Positions 39,755 through 49,140 of a stretch of DNA of 64,000 bases are shown here, one piece after another; the stretch's first letter is position 1; every line of letters starts with the position of its first letter. A model generated the notes under the pieces. That model saw only the letters and a list, made by a program, of their open reading frames with translations, had not been told where the DNA came from and ran no database searches. This stretch comes from Pseudomonas gingeri. Lineage in GTDB: Bacteria; Pseudomonadota; Gammaproteobacteria; Pseudomonadales; Pseudomonadaceae. The stretch spans positions 506,383 through 570,382 of the forward strand of contig NZ_JACAOR010000002.1 of assembly GCF_013386115.1 (NCBI RefSeq), in the 5' to 3' direction. The position numbers and the translations under genes were made by a program.

Positions 39755-40903
39755 ATGAGCCTCAACATTTTCTGGTTCCTGCCTACCCACGGCGACGGCC
39801 ATTACCTTGGCACCGCCGAAGGCGCTCGCGCCGTCGACCACGGTTATCTGCAGCAAGTGGCCCAGGCGGCCGACCGCCTCGGTTTCGGCGGTGTGCTGAT
39901 CCCCACCGGACGTTCCTGCGAGGACTCCTGGCTGGTGGCCGCTTCGCTGATCCCGGTGACCCAACGCCTGAAATTCCTCGTTGCCCTGCGCCCCGGGATC
40001 ATTTCCCCGACGGTGGCGGCACGTCAGGCCGCGACCCTGGATCGACTGTCCGGCGGCCGCGCACTGTTCAACCTGGTGACCGGCGGCGACCCGGACGAAC
40101 TGGCCGGTGACGGTCTGTTCCTCAGTCACGAGGAGCGTTATCAGGCCTCGGTGGAGTTCACCCGTATCTGGCGTCGCGTGCTGGAAGGCGAGACCGTCGA
40201 CTACGATGGCCAGCACATCAGCGTCAAAGGCGCCAAGCTGCTCTATCCGCCGATCCAGCAACCGCGCCCGCCGCTGTACTTCGGCGGCTCCTCGGAAGCC
40301 GCCCAGGACCTCGCCGCCGAACAGGTGGAAATGGTCCTGACCTGGGGCGAACCGCCGGCCGCCGTCGCCGAGAAGATCGAACAGGTCCGGGCCAAGGCCG
40401 CCAAGCTCGGGCGCACCGTACGCTTCGGCATCCGCCTGCATGTGATCGTTCGCGAAACCAATGCCGAAGCCTGGCAGGCCGCCGACAAACTCATTTCGCA
40501 CCTGGACGACGAAACCATCGCCCGTGCGCAGAAATCCCTGGCGCGCTTCGACTCCGTCGGCCAGCAACGCATGGCCGCGCTGCACGGTGGCAGCCGCGAC
40601 AACCTGGAAGTCAGCCCGAACCTCTGGGCCGGTGTCGGCCTGGTGCGTGGCGGTGCCGGTACCGCGCTGGTCGGCGACGGTCCGACCGTGGCGGCACGGG
40701 TCAGGGAATACGCGGACCTGGGCATCGACACCTTCATCTTCTCCGGTTATCCCCACCTGGAAGAGTCGTACCGGGTTGCCGAGCTGCTGTTCCCGCACCT
40801 GGATATCGAACGCCCGGAACTGCCGAAAAGCGCCGGCTACGTCAGCCCTTTCGGTGAGATGGTCGCCAACGACATCCTGCCCAAAGCAGCGTCCCAGAGC
40901 TGA
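39755..40903 (+). CDS. ssuD: FMNH2-dependent alkanesulfonate monooxygenase SsuD
   Basis: A 382-residue bacterial-luciferase-like monooxygenase. Features are [15 protein letters not shown] at the N-terminus, the cysteine of [27 protein letters not shown], and the FMN-binding [14 protein letters not shown]. It cleaves alkanesulfonates to aldehyde and sulfite using FMNH2 from SsuE and oxygen. GGAG at 39743-39746 supports the start at 39755; the open frame begins 14 codons earlier inside the end of ssuA. Confidence 0.95.
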   Translation: MSLNIFWFLPTHGDGHYLGTAEGARAVDHGYLQQVAQAADRLGFGGVLIPTGRSCEDSWLVAASLIPVTQRLKFLVALRPGIISPTVAARQAATLDRLSGGRALFNLVTGGDPDELAGDGLFLSHEERYQASVEFTRIWRRVLEGETVDYDGQHISVKGAKLLYPPIQQPRPPLYFGGSSEAAQDLAAEQVEMVLTWGEPPAAVAEKIEQVRAKAAKLGRTVRFGIRLHVIVRETNAEAWQAADKLISHLDDETIARAQKSLARFDSVGQQRMAALHGGSRDNLEVSPNLWAGVGLVRGGAGTALVGDGPTVAARVREYADLGIDTFIFSGYPHLEESYRVAELLFPHLDIERPELPKSAGYVSPFGEMVANDILPKAASQS

Positions 40904-40912
40904 GGCCGCGCC

Positions 40913-41704
40913 ATGACGACCCTGACCAAAATCACCCACAGACTTGCGCCCTGGGCCCTGCCGGTACTGTTGCTGGCAGTGTGGCAACTGTCGGTCTCGG
41001 CCGGCTGGCTGTCGACCCGGATCCTGCCCGCGCCAAGCGCCGTGATCGAAGCCGGCGTTGCCCTGGTGCAGAGCGGCGATATCTGGAAACACCTGGCCAT
41101 CAGTGGCTGGCGCGCCGGCATCGGCTTTGCCATCGGTGGCGGCATCGGCCTGGCCCTGGGCTTTATCACCGGCCTGTCGAAATGGGGTGAGCGCCTGCTC
41201 GACAGCTCGGTACAGATGATCCGCAACGTGCCGCATCTGGCGTTGATCCCGCTGGTGATCCTGTGGTTCGGCATCGACGAGTCGGCGAAGATTTTCCTGG
41301 TGGCCCTGGGCACCCTGTTCCCGATCTACCTCAACACCTACCACGGCATCCGCAACGTCGATCCGGCCCTGGTGGAAATGGCCCGCAGCTACGGCCTGTC
41401 CGGCTTCGGCCTGTTCCGCCAGGTGATCCTGCCGGGCGCGCTGCCGTCGATCCTGGTGGGCGTGCGCTTCGCCCTGGGCTTCATGTGGCTGACGCTGATC
41501 GTCGCCGAAACCATCTCGGCCAGCTCCGGTATCGGCTACCTGGCGATGAACGCCCGGGAGTTCCTGCAAACCGACGTGGTGGTCCTGGCCATCGTGCTCT
41601 ACGCCGTGCTCGGCAAGCTGGCCGACCTGGCGGCGCGCGGCCTGGAACGCGTCTGGTTGCGCTGGCACCCGGCGTACCAGGTGGCCAAGGGAGGTGCGGC
41701 ATGA
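40913..41704 (+). CDS. ssuC: Alkanesulfonate ABC transporter permease SsuC
   Basis: A 263-residue permease with about six membrane segments, the first near residues 11-30. The EAA loop is [24 protein letters not shown], shown here as its core [14 protein letters not shown], and [20 protein letters not shown] is typical. It starts nine bases after ssuD and overlaps ssuB as ATGA at 41701-41704. Confidence 0.93.
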   Translation: MTTLTKITHRLAPWALPVLLLAVWQLSVSAGWLSTRILPAPSAVIEAGVALVQSGDIWKHLAISGWRAGIGFAIGGGIGLALGFITGLSKWGERLLDSSVQMIRNVPHLALIPLVILWFGIDESAKIFLVALGTLFPIYLNTYHGIRNVDPALVEMARSYGLSGFGLFRQVILPGALPSILVGVRFALGFMWLTLIVAETISASSGIGYLAMNAREFLQTDVVVLAIVLYAVLGKLADLAARGLERVWLRWHPAYQVAKGGAA

Positions 41705-42507
41705 CTGCTCAACAACCGCCACGCCTGCTGCGCGGTATTCCGCTGGCGGTGCGCAAGCTGCAAAAGACCTTCGGTGAGCGCCAGGTACTGCGCGAGATCG
41801 ACCTGCATATTCCGGCCGGGCAGTTTGTCGCCGTGGTCGGTCGCAGCGGCTGCGGCAAGAGCACCCTGCTGCGCTTGCTGGCCGGTCTCGACCAACCCAC
41901 CGGCGGCGAGTTGCTCGCCGGTTCCGCGGCGCTGAGCGAAGCCCGCGAGGACACCCGGCTGATGTTCCAGGAGGCGCGCCTGCTGCCCTGGAAAAAAGTC
42001 ATCGACAACGTCGGCCTCGGCCTCAAGGGCGACTGGCGGCCACAGGCCCTGCAAGCCCTCGAAGCGGTCGGCCTGGCGGACCGCGCCCATGAATGGCCGG
42101 CGGCCTTGTCCGGTGGTCAGAAGCAGCGCGTGGCCCTGGCCCGCGCCCTGATTCACCAACCTCGCCTGCTGCTGCTCGACGAACCGCTGGGGGCGCTGGA
42201 TGCCCTGACCCGGATCGAAATGCAGCAACTGATCGAGCGTCTCTGGCAGCAGCATGGTTTCACCGTGTTGCTGGTGACCCACGACGTCAGCGAAGCCGTG
42301 GCCATCGCCGATCGGGTGATCCTGATCGAAGACGGCGAGATCGGCCTCGACCTCCACGTCGAACTGCCGCGCCCTCGGGTGCGGGGCTCCCATCGCCTGG
42401 CGGCGCTGGAGACCGAAGTGTTGAACCGGGTGCTGTCGCTGCCTGGCGTGCCGCCCGAACCGGAACCTGTTTCACCCTTGCCCACGCAGTTGCGTTGGGC
42501 GCTGTAA
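41701..42507 (+). CDS. ssuB: Alkanesulfonate ABC transporter ATPase SsuB
   Basis: A 268-residue ATPase. Walker A is GRSGCGKST, the Q-loop is in [10 protein letters not shown], the signature is [16 protein letters not shown], Walker B is [12 protein letters not shown] and the switch His is in LVTHDVSEA. It drives SsuC. The start is fixed by the four-base overlap with ssuC. The C-terminal 40 residues are a proline-rich tail seen in SsuB proteins of this genus. Confidence 0.94.
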   Translation: MTAQQPPRLLRGIPLAVRKLQKTFGERQVLREIDLHIPAGQFVAVVGRSGCGKSTLLRLLAGLDQPTGGELLAGSAALSEAREDTRLMFQEARLLPWKKVIDNVGLGLKGDWRPQALQALEAVGLADRAHEWPAALSGGQKQRVALARALIHQPRLLLLDEPLGALDALTRIEMQQLIERLWQQHGFTVLLVTHDVSEAVAIADRVILIEDGEIGLDLHVELPRPRVRGSHRLAALETEVLNRVLSLPGVPPEPEPVSPLPTQLRWAL

Positions 42508-42548
42508 TCCATGCCTTGCCTACTCAATCAATGACAGGAATCAACGCC

Positions 42549-42764
42549 ATGACCATCAAAGCCATCAACGTTCGCAACCAGTTCAAGGGCACCATCAAGG
42601 AAATCGTCACCGGCGACGTGCTGTCGGAAATCGACGTCCAGACCGCTTCGGGGATCGTCACCTCGGTGATCACCACCCGTTCGGTAAAGGAACTGGAACT
42701 GCAGATCGGCAGCGAAGTGATCGCCTTCGTGAAATCCACCGAGGTGTCCATCGCCAAGCTGTAA
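42549..42764 (+). CDS. ssuF: Molbindin-like protein SsuF
   Basis: A 71-residue protein made of a single TOBE/Mop domain (VRNQFKGTIKEIVTGDVLSE at the start), the fold of small molybdate-binding pterin proteins. In P. putida ssuF lies at the end of the ssu operon and was found to be needed for sulfonate use; its biochemical role is unsettled. CAGGAA nine bases before 42549 supports this start over the ATG at 42531. It is the last gene before a terminator. Confidence 0.9.
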   Translation: MTIKAINVRNQFKGTIKEIVTGDVLSEIDVQTASGIVTSVITTRSVKELELQIGSEVIAFVKSTEVSIAKL

Positions 42765-42782
42765 GGCGATGGCGACACACGA

Positions 42783-42815
42783 CCCCGGAGGGCCTGGCCC
42801 TTCGGGGTTTTCTTA
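42783..42815 (+). terminator. Terminator of the ssu operon
   Basis: CCCCGGAGGGCC pairs with GGCCCTTCGGGG and is followed by TTTTC. Confidence 0.88.
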
Positions 42816-42831
42816 TCTGCGCAGGGCGAAA

Positions 42832-43058
42832 ACCCCGTAGGAGCTGGCTTGCCAGCGATGGGGCCAGTGAGTCTTGCATCGATCTGCCGGACGCCATCGC
42901 CGGCAAGCCGGCTCCCACAAGGGACGGCGTCGGACACAACATCTGCGCACGACGCAACCCCCTGTAGGAGCTGGCTTGCCAGCGATGGGGCCAGTGAGTC
43001 TTGTATCGACCTGTCGGACGCCATCGCCGGCAAGCCGGCTCCTACAGTGTGCGGTGTT
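42832..43058. repeat. REP array A, two 127-bp units
   Basis: GTAGGAGCTGGCTTGCCAGC starts at 42837 and again at 42964, a 127-base period, each with a facing REP at its far end. The spacer GGGGCCAGTGAGTCTTG is shared with array B at 45340. With the ssu terminator it fills the 368-base gap after ssuF; no gene is present. Confidence 0.9.
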
Positions 43059-43132
43059 CACCGTGACGTGAACGATGACACGCAAAAACATGCAGCAATC
43101 GAGTCCCGGCCAACACCTCATCAATCCCTGCC

Positions 43133-43777
43133 TCAAACGGCAGTAACGCGATAAGCGCAGCGCCGTGCCCCCAGCAGGATGTGCTCGACCCGCTCGACCC
43201 TGGCCCGCAGCACCTGCTCGAACACTTGCAATTCGGCCCGGCAGAAGCCCTGGCAGGCCGTGGCTGCCGCGCAGATCGGGCAATGGTTTTCCACCAGCAC
43301 CAGGGCACCGTCGGGCTGCTCGCTGTACTCGGCCATGTAGCCCTCGCGCACCCGCAACGCCACCAGGCGTTCGACGCGTGCCTTGAGGTCCGGGGCGCCA
43401 TCCATCTCGCGCTGGTACAGCGCCAGGGTCTGCTGCTCGCGAACTCCGATCAGGCGCTCGATGGCTTCCTCGCCGAACGTTTCGCGCACGGTCTGCAGCA
43501 ACTGCACCGTCAGTTCCGAATGAGTATCGGGAAACCGTGCATGGCCGGCCGCCGTCAGTTGCCAGACCTGGGTCGGCCGCCCCACGCCACGGGCTTCGGA
43601 ACGCGCTTCCACCAACCCGCTCGCCGCCAGCTTCACACACTGTTGCCGCACCGCCTCGCCCGTGGTGCCGAGGATCGCCCCCGCCTCGCCGGCCAACTGC
43701 GGCCCACGGGTCTTGAGCAGGTGCAACAGGCGGTCCGCCGGAGACGCCGCCGAGTATTCCAAGTCATTTCTTGACAA
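43133..43777 (-). CDS. SufR-like helix-turn-helix regulator with a cysteine-rich C-terminus
   Basis: A regulator of about 214 residues. The N-terminal winged helix includes ADRLLHLLKTRGPQLAGEAG and the GRPTQVWQLT wing. The C-terminal region contains HCPICAAATACQGFCRAEL, a four-cysteine cluster like the iron-sulfur or metal site of SufR-type regulators. No in-frame ATG exists near the start: TTG at 43777 (GAGG nine bases upstream) is preferred, TTG at 43762 is possible. It is divergent from an MFS exporter gene, its likely target. The open frame continues far upstream but that part is shadow of the MFS gene. Confidence 0.75.
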   Translation of the reverse strand: MSRNDLEYSAASPADRLLHLLKTRGPQLAGEAGAILGTTGEAVRQQCVKLAASGLVEARSEARGVGRPTQVWQLTAAGHARFPDTHSELTVQLLQTVRETFGEEAIERLIGVREQQTLALYQREMDGAPDLKARVERLVALRVREGYMAEYSEQPDGALVLVENHCPICAAATACQGFCRAELQVFEQVLRARVERVEHILLGARRCAYRVTAV

Positions 43778-43817
43778 ACCAAGTCGCCTCGCCACAATAT
43801 TCAAAGCATCTACTTGG
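43759..43817. promoter_or_regulatory. Divergent promoter and operator of the SufR-like regulator and MFS genes
   Basis: A -35 TTGACA at 43771 with CAATAT 18 bases on points towards the MFS gene. CCAAGTC repeats lie at 43759 and 43779, 20 bases apart, and the complement ACTTGG at 43812. CAAG/CTTG at 43760-43773 is a small palindrome over the -35. The arrangement suits autoregulation and repression of the exporter. Confidence 0.55.
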
Positions 43818-43891
43818 CAAATTAACTCAAGCGTGACGCCGACGCAATTCGCCGACTTCCGTGCGGCGACGGCATTCACAGGGAACCGTCC

Positions 43892-45334
43892 ATGCACACC
43901 CAGGAAAGCAGTTGGGGAGAACTCCTCTCCGGCAAGAACGCCGCCCGCTCCATCGCCCTTTCCGGCGGTATCGCGCTGTATGCGACCAACACTTACATCG
44001 CCACCACCATCCTGCCGTCGGTGGTCACGGAAATCGGTGGCCTGGGGCTCTACGCCTGGAACACCACGCTGTACGTGGTCGCCTCGATCCTCGGCTCGGC
44101 CCTGACCGCCAAGCTCCTGCGCAGCACCGGGCCGCGCCTGGCCTACGCCACGGCGGCGCTGGTGTTCATGCTCGGCGGGCTGATCTGTGCCCTGGCGCCG
44201 AGCATGCCGGTGATGCTCGCGGGCCGGGCGATACAGGGCCTGGGCGGCGGCCTGCTGCTCGCCCTGTGCTACTCGATGATCCAGCTGATTTTCGAAGAAC
44301 GCCTCTGGCCCCGGGCAATGGCGCTGATCTCCGGGATGTGGGGCGTGGCGACGCTGGTCGGGCCGGCCGTGGGCGGAGTGTTCGCGCAAATGGACGCCTG
44401 GCGTTTCGCCTTCGGTTCGATGGTGCCCGTGTGCCTGGCGTACATCGTGCTCACCAGCAACGTGCTGCCCCGGCGCGAGGCCAGCCGCCCGGCTCCCGTG
44501 CGCCTGCCCATGCCGCAGTTGACCCTGCTGGCCGCCGCCGTGCTGGCGGTCTGTGCCGGCAGCGTCTCGACGCTGCCGGGTTGGAACCTGCTGGGTATCG
44601 TCGCCTGCATGATCCTGGTGGCCGTGCTGATCCGCGTTGAATCCACCGCCGAGATCCGCCTGCTGCCCGAAGGGGCGTTTCATCTCGGGACACCGCTCTG
44701 CGCGCTCTACGCCACCACCAGCCTGCTGGTGATCGGCATGAGCAGCGATATTTTCATGCCCTACTTCCTGCAGCACCTGCACGGCCAGTCGCCCTTGATT
44801 GCCGGCTACATGACCGCGCTGATGGCGGCGGGCTGGACCGTGGCGGAAATCGGCAGTTCCGGCTGGACCGGGCGCAATGTGCAGCGGGCGATCATCAGCG
44901 GACCGGTGATTGTCCTCTCCGGCCTGGTGATCCTGGCATTGACCACCCCCCTGAGCGACCTGGGCAGCTGGACATTGTTGGCGGCGATCTGCCTTGGACT
45001 GACCCTGGTCGGTTTCGGCATCGGCGTGGGTTGGCCACACCTGCTGACCCGCCTGCTGCAGATGGCCTCGGCGCAGGACCAGGACGCCGCGGCCTCGTCG
45101 ATCACCACCGTGCAACTGTTCGCCATGGCGCTCGGCGCGGCGCTGGCGGGGGTGATCGCCAATATGGCCGGTATCAACGAGGTGACGGGCACCGAAGGCA
45201 CCGCCAGTGCGGCGCGCTGGTTGTTCGCCGTGTTCACCCTGGCGCCGCTGCTGGCGATCGTGACGGCGGTACGCTCAACTCGCGGCCGCCCCACAGAGGC
45301 GGCGCCTGGAAACGAGGCGGCACAAACCCTGTAA
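43892..45334 (+). CDS. MFS exporter, DHA2-like
   Basis: A 480-residue transporter with about 14 hydrophobic segments. The motif-C-like GLGGGLLLALCYSM lies near residues 125-145, and the acidic ATNTYIATTILPSVVTEIGG stretch is typical of multidrug-type MFS proteins. It probably exports a drug, metabolite or siderophore-like compound. It is divergent from a cysteine-rich regulator. GGGAA before 43892 serves as the ribosome binding site. Both genes sit between near-identical repeat arrays. Confidence 0.85.
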   Translation: MHTQESSWGELLSGKNAARSIALSGGIALYATNTYIATTILPSVVTEIGGLGLYAWNTTLYVVASILGSALTAKLLRSTGPRLAYATAALVFMLGGLICALAPSMPVMLAGRAIQGLGGGLLLALCYSMIQLIFEERLWPRAMALISGMWGVATLVGPAVGGVFAQMDAWRFAFGSMVPVCLAYIVLTSNVLPRREASRPAPVRLPMPQLTLLAAAVLAVCAGSVSTLPGWNLLGIVACMILVAVLIRVESTAEIRLLPEGAFHLGTPLCALYATTSLLVIGMSSDIFMPYFLQHLHGQSPLIAGYMTALMAAGWTVAEIGSSGWTGRNVQRAIISGPVIVLSGLVILALTTPLSDLGSWTLLAAICLGLTLVGFGIGVGWPHLLTRLLQMASAQDQDAAASSITTVQLFAMALGAALAGVIANMAGINEVTGTEGTASAARWLFAVFTLAPLLAIVTAVRSTRGRPTEAAPGNEAAQTL

Positions 45335-45339
45335 CAGCC

Positions 45340-45550
45340 CGGCTTGCTGGCGGGGAGGCCCGTCAGTCTTGCGCTGCTCATACGGACGCCATCGCCGGCA
45401 AGCCGGCTCCTACAAGGAAAGGTGTCGGACACAGGATCTGCGCGCGACGCAAACCCCTGTGGGAGCTGGCTTGCCAGCGATGGGGCCAGTGAGTCTTGCA
45501 TCGATCTGCCGAACGTCATCGCCGGCAAGCCGGCTCCTACAAGGGAAGGT
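45340..45550. repeat. REP array B, homologous to array A
   Basis: It contains GTGGGAGCTGGCTTGCCAGC at about 45460 and two facing GCCGGCAAGCCGGCTCCTAC copies, with the spacer GGGGCCAGTGAGTCTTGC as in array A at 42832. The two arrays have the same orientation and flank the regulator and exporter genes. Confidence 0.88.
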
Positions 45551-45551
45551 G

Positions 45552-46181
45552 TCAGGCCTTGCGCCACACGCTCGCCAACCACGGCTGCTGCTCGCGCGGC
45601 AGGCCGGTGGGGCGATAGTAGTGTTCCAGTTCGACAAAACCCGCCGCCGTCAGCAGTTCGCGCCAGGCCTCCAGGTCGTGGTAAGAACCATAGCGCTCGC
45701 CGTTCCAGCCCTCCTGGTTGTCCCCGCGCGGATTGGAGCTGAACAGCACGCCGCCCGGCTTCAGCGTGGCATGCAGCTGCCCGAGCACCCGCGGTAGTTC
45801 CTGGCGCGGGATATGGAACAGCACGGCGTTGGCGAAGATCCCGTCGAAGCGTTCCGACGGCAGTTCGAGTTCGAGGAAATTCTGTTGCAGCACTTCGCAC
45901 CCGCTGTCGTCGCGGGCCATCTGCGCAAAGCGCTCGGAGCCGTCGAGACCAACGGCGACATGGCCCATGCGGGTAAATGCCTGCAGGTCCCGCCCGGGAC
46001 CGCAGCCGAAGTCCAGCACGGTAAACGGCGCCGTGCCCTGGATATGCCGCAGCAGCGCGTCGATGTTCTGGCTCACATCGTGGTCGCGGGTGCCTTCGCG
46101 GAAACCCTCGGCACTGCGGTTGTAGTGACCGAGGGTGGTGGAAGCGATCTGTTCGAGGTCGTTGGGGCCGAGGGTTTTCAT
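45552..46181 (-). CDS. SAM-dependent methyltransferase
   Basis: A 209-residue class I methyltransferase. The SAM-binding motif I is VLDFGCGPGRDL, the acidic motif is GLDGSERF, and FANAVLFHIP is the post-motif region typical of the Methyltransf_11/25 group. The start at 46181 is the ATG immediately before KTLGPNDL; the upstream frame extension reads through a REP array. The substrate cannot be told. It lies downstream of the MFS gene on the opposite strand. Confidence 0.83.
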   Translation of the reverse strand: MKTLGPNDLEQIASTTLGHYNRSAEGFREGTRDHDVSQNIDALLRHIQGTAPFTVLDFGCGPGRDLQAFTRMGHVAVGLDGSERFAQMARDDSGCEVLQQNFLELELPSERFDGIFANAVLFHIPRQELPRVLGQLHATLKPGGVLFSSNPRGDNQEGWNGERYGSYHDLEAWRELLTAAGFVELEHYYRPTGLPREQQPWLASVWRKA

Positions 46182-46251
46182 CGCCGGTCTGCGTTTGGGG
46201 GGGGGATGACGCGAATATATCACCAGGCGGGTTTTGCTGTGGCTGCAAAGG

Positions 46252-46458
46252 CCCCTTCGCGGGCAAGCCCGCTCCCACAAGAGACCGGGGTGAACCCAAA
46301 ACCTGTGGGAGCGGCCCCTTCGCAGGCAGGCCCGCTCCCACAAGGGACCGAGGTGAACCCAAAATCTGTGGGAACGCCTCTTCGTGGGCCGGCCCACTCC
46401 CACAAGGCACCGGGTGAGCGCAAAACCTGTGGGAGCGGGCTTGCCCGCGAAGGGGTCG
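46252..46458. repeat. REP array of 62-63-bp units
   Basis: The unit beginning CCCCTTCGCGGGCAAGCCCG recurs at about 46252, 46315 and 46377, and a final inverted REP ends the array at 46458. The spacer GACCGGGGTGAACCCAAAAC is repeated in each unit. The array lies between metI and the methyltransferase gene. Confidence 0.88.
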
Positions 46459-46464
46459 CCACTC

Positions 46465-47109
46465 TCAGCGCTTGTTCAACACCCGCGCCAGGCGATCGCC
46501 ACCGAGCTGGATCACCGCCACCAGAATCACCAGCAATACGATCACCGTCAGCATCACCTGGCTGTCGAAGCGCTGGTAGCCATAGCGATAGGCGATGTCT
46601 CCCAACCCGCCCGCGCCGATGGCACCGGCCATGGCCGAGGAGTTGATCATGGTCACCAGGGTGATGGTGAAGCCGCCGACAATCCCCGGCAACGCTTCGG
46701 GCAACAGCACATGCCAGACGATATGCCAGCGCCGGCAACCCATGGCCTGGGCCGCTTCGATCAGGCCGTGATCGACCTCGCGCAGGCTCACCTCGGCGAT
46801 CCGCGCGAAGAACGGCGTGGCGGCGATGGTCAGCGGCACCACGGCGGCCCAGACGCCGTAGGTGGTACCGACGATCAACCGGGTAAAGGGAATCAGGGCC
46901 ACCATCAGGATCAGGAACGGAATCGAACGGAACAGGTTCACGAACGCCCCCAGTGTCCGGTTCAGCGCCGGCGCTTCATAGATCCCGCCCTTGTGGCTGG
47001 TAACCAGGATCACCGCCAGCGGAATGCCCAGCAGCAAGGCGATCAGCGAGGACACGCCGACCATCAGGAACGTGTCGATCACCCCCTGCCACAACCGATC
47101 AAGCCACAT
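46465..47109 (-). CDS. metI: Methionine-type ABC transporter permease MetI
   Basis: A 214-residue permease of the MetI group, with about five membrane segments starting at [21 protein letters not shown]. The ATPase contact loop is [21 protein letters not shown]. Its start overlaps the metN end by 11 bases. In this operon the transporter lies behind organosulfur-cleaving enzymes, so the solute may be an organosulfur compound other than methionine itself. Confidence 0.9.
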   Translation of the reverse strand: MWLDRLWQGVIDTFLMVGVSSLIALLLGIPLAVILVTSHKGGIYEAPALNRTLGAFVNLFRSIPFLILMVALIPFTRLIVGTTYGVWAAVVPLTIAATPFFARIAEVSLREVDHGLIEAAQAMGCRRWHIVWHVLLPEALPGIVGGFTITLVTMINSSAMAGAIGAGGLGDIAYRYGYQRFDSQVMLTVIVLLVILVAVIQLGGDRLARVLNKR

Positions 47110-48220
47110 AACCCAGTACCTCCACCTGTTGTGCCCACCGGGCCGCGCGTTGCCGCAGTTCCTCGGCGCCCAGCGAGGATGCGGTCACCGCCAGCAGCAA
47201 TTGACCCAGGGCATGCCCCTGGATGCGTTCGACACCGCCCTGCAGCAGGCGCACCCTTCCGCCCAGGGCGTTGAACAGGGCCGCCAGGTCCGGTTCGTCG
47301 GTGGCGCTGCCGGTGAACCGCAGGCGCAGCACCACTGCCGCCGAGGGCGATGGCGGATCGGCCTGCAGGCGCCCTTGCAGCTCTTCGGGCAACCCATGTT
47401 GCAAGGGCGCGAGCAAGGTCTGGCTGACCTCATGCTGCGGATTGCCGAACACCTGCCAGACCGGCCCCTGCTCGACGACCCGACCATGCTCCAGCACCAC
47501 CACGCGGTCGCAGATATCGCGGATCACCGCCATCTCGTGAGTGATCAGGACGATGGTCAGGCCCAGCCGCCGGTTGATCTCGCGCAGCAGGCCGAGGATC
47601 GACTGCGTGGTCTCCGGGTCCAGCGCCGAGGTCGCTTCGTCACACAGCAGGATCGCCGGATCGTGAACCAGCGCCCGGGCAATCCCGACCCGCTGTTTCT
47701 GGCCACCGGACAACTGCGCCGGATAGGCCTTGTGCTTGTCCCGCAGGCCCACCAGTTCCAGCAGTTCGCGGACCTTCTGCTCGCGTTGCAGCTTCGGCAC
47801 GCCGGCCACTTTCAATGGCAGCTCGACGTTCTGCCAGACGGTCTTGGCCGACATCAGGTTGAAGTGCTGGAAGATCATGCCGATGCGCCGGCGCAGCTCC
47901 ACCAGGCGGTCTTCATCGAACTCACCGATATCCACCTGGTCGATCAGCACCCGCCCGGAACTCGGTTGCTCCAGGCGGTTGATGGTACGGATCAACGAGG
48001 ACTTGCCGGCACCGCTGCGACCGATGATGCCGAACACTTCGCCACGCTGGATCGCCAGGTCGATGCCCTGCAAGGCGTGCACCGGCCCCTGGCTGCCTTC
48101 GTAGGTCTTGCCCACGCCGATAAAACGCACATGGGCGCGATTGAGTCCGGGGTGCAGCTCGGTCTGCTCGGCCTCGCGTTGCGCCGCGTGCGGCGGACGC
48201 TGAAGATTGGCGACACTCAT
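47099..48220 (-). CDS. metN: Methionine-type ABC transporter ATPase MetN
   Basis: A 373-residue ATPase. Walker A is GRSGAGKSS, the signature is [16 protein letters not shown] and Walker B is [14 protein letters not shown]-terminal NIL domain (about residues 290-370) senses the imported solute in MetN of E. coli. The ATG at 48220 is one base away from the metQ stop; the longer open frame starts inside metQ. Confidence 0.91.
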   Translation of the reverse strand: MSVANLQRPPHAAQREAEQTELHPGLNRAHVRFIGVGKTYEGSQGPVHALQGIDLAIQRGEVFGIIGRSGAGKSSLIRTINRLEQPSSGRVLIDQVDIGEFDEDRLVELRRRIGMIFQHFNLMSAKTVWQNVELPLKVAGVPKLQREQKVRELLELVGLRDKHKAYPAQLSGGQKQRVGIARALVHDPAILLCDEATSALDPETTQSILGLLREINRRLGLTIVLITHEMAVIRDICDRVVVLEHGRVVEQGPVWQVFGNPQHEVSQTLLAPLQHGLPEELQGRLQADPPSPSAAVVLRLRFTGSATDEPDLAALFNALGGRVRLLQGGVERIQGHALGQLLLAVTASSLGAEELRQRAARWAQQVEVLGYVA

Positions 48221-48221
48221 A

Positions 48222-49031
48222 TCAGCCTTCCCAGCCGGCCTGGTACAGCTTGCCATGGGCTTTATCCAGGGCAGCGCGCACGGCTGGCGAATGCTGGTAG
48301 ATATCGACGAACTTGATCAGCCGCGGATCGTTTTTCTCCTTCGGCTGGATCACGAACTGGATCACGTATTCCTTGTGATCGAGGCCGTCGAACAGCAACG
48401 CGGAACCGGCGTCGAAAGTCTTCGCCAGGCGGATATAGGCCGGGTAGCCCTGGACCAGGTCGGCATCATCGTAGGCACGCACCAGTTGCACGGCCTCGAC
48501 CTGGAGGATCTTGATCTTCTTCGGGTTGCTGACGATATCGTCTTCGGTGGCCTTGTAGCCGACGCCGGGCTTGAGGGTGATCAGCCCGGCCTTGGCCAGC
48601 AGTTGCAGGCCGCGTCCGCTGTTGATCGGGTCGTTGGCGATCGCCACGGTGGCGCCTTGCGGCAGCTCGTCGAAGCTCTTGTATTTCTTCGAGTAGAGAC
48701 CGACGTTGTTGATGATCCCCGGGGCGAAGGGCACCAGGTCGAAACCGGCGGCGGCCTTGGCGTTTTCCAGGAAGGGGATGTGCTGGAAGTAGTTCACGTC
48801 GATATCGCCGGCGGCGAGGCTGACATTGGGCGCGATCCAGTCGGTGAACTCCACCAGCTCGACCTTGAGCCCCTGTTTGCCGGCCTCTTCGACGGCGGCC
48901 TCCAGCGGGATGGCGAAGGCGGCGGTGGTGCCGACCTTGAGCGGGGCATCGGCGGCATGGGCCACGGCGCCGAAGAGTCCGAGGGCAAGGGCCAGTGCTT
49001 TGACTGGTTGGGTGAGGCGTGTTGTTTTCAT
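48222..49031 (-). CDS. metQ: MetQ-family substrate-binding protein
   Basis: A 269-residue protein of the NlpA/MetQ family. The N-terminal signal peptide ends VAHA|ADAPL with no lipobox cysteine, unlike E. coli MetQ, so it is predicted soluble. The sequence [20 protein letters not shown] and [16 protein letters not shown] are family motifs. The start is the ATG at 49031; the open frame begins earlier inside a REP pair. It sits 109 bases after the monooxygenase gene and may bind a sulfur compound for import. Confidence 0.88.
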   Translation of the reverse strand: MKTTRLTQPVKALALALGLFGAVAHAADAPLKVGTTAAFAIPLEAAVEEAGKQGLKVELVEFTDWIAPNVSLAAGDIDVNYFQHIPFLENAKAAAGFDLVPFAPGIINNVGLYSKKYKSFDELPQGATVAIANDPINSGRGLQLLAKAGLITLKPGVGYKATEDDIVSNPKKIKILQVEAVQLVRAYDDADLVQGYPAYIRLAKTFDAGSALLFDGLDHKEYVIQFVIQPKEKNDPRLIKFVDIYQHSPAVRAALDKAHGKLYQAGWEG

Positions 49032-49066
49032 GATGGGTTTCCAGTCGTGAGGGTTGGGGTGTCTGG

Positions 49067-49138
49067 TCTCTTCGCGGGCAAGCCCGCTCCCACAGTGGGA
49101 TTCGCTTTTTGACTGTGAGAGGGGCTTGCCCGCGAAGC
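49067..49138. repeat. Inverted REP pair between the monooxygenase gene and metQ
   Basis: CTTCGCGGGCAAGCCCGCTC faces GGGGCTTGCCCGCGAAG. It lies in the 109-base gap within the operon and may mark an mRNA processing or stability boundary between the enzyme and transporter genes. Confidence 0.8.
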
Positions 49139-49140
49139 TT

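Noticed and set aside
39740..41722. 660-codon open frame on the minus strand across ssuD and ssuC
   Set aside because: It spans two well-supported genes and has low-complexity His/Gln-rich translation typical of antisense frames.
43778..45115. Long upstream extension of the SufR-like regulator frame
   Set aside because: It runs antisense through the MFS gene. The regulator domain begins near 43762, and a start at 43777 has a ribosome binding site.
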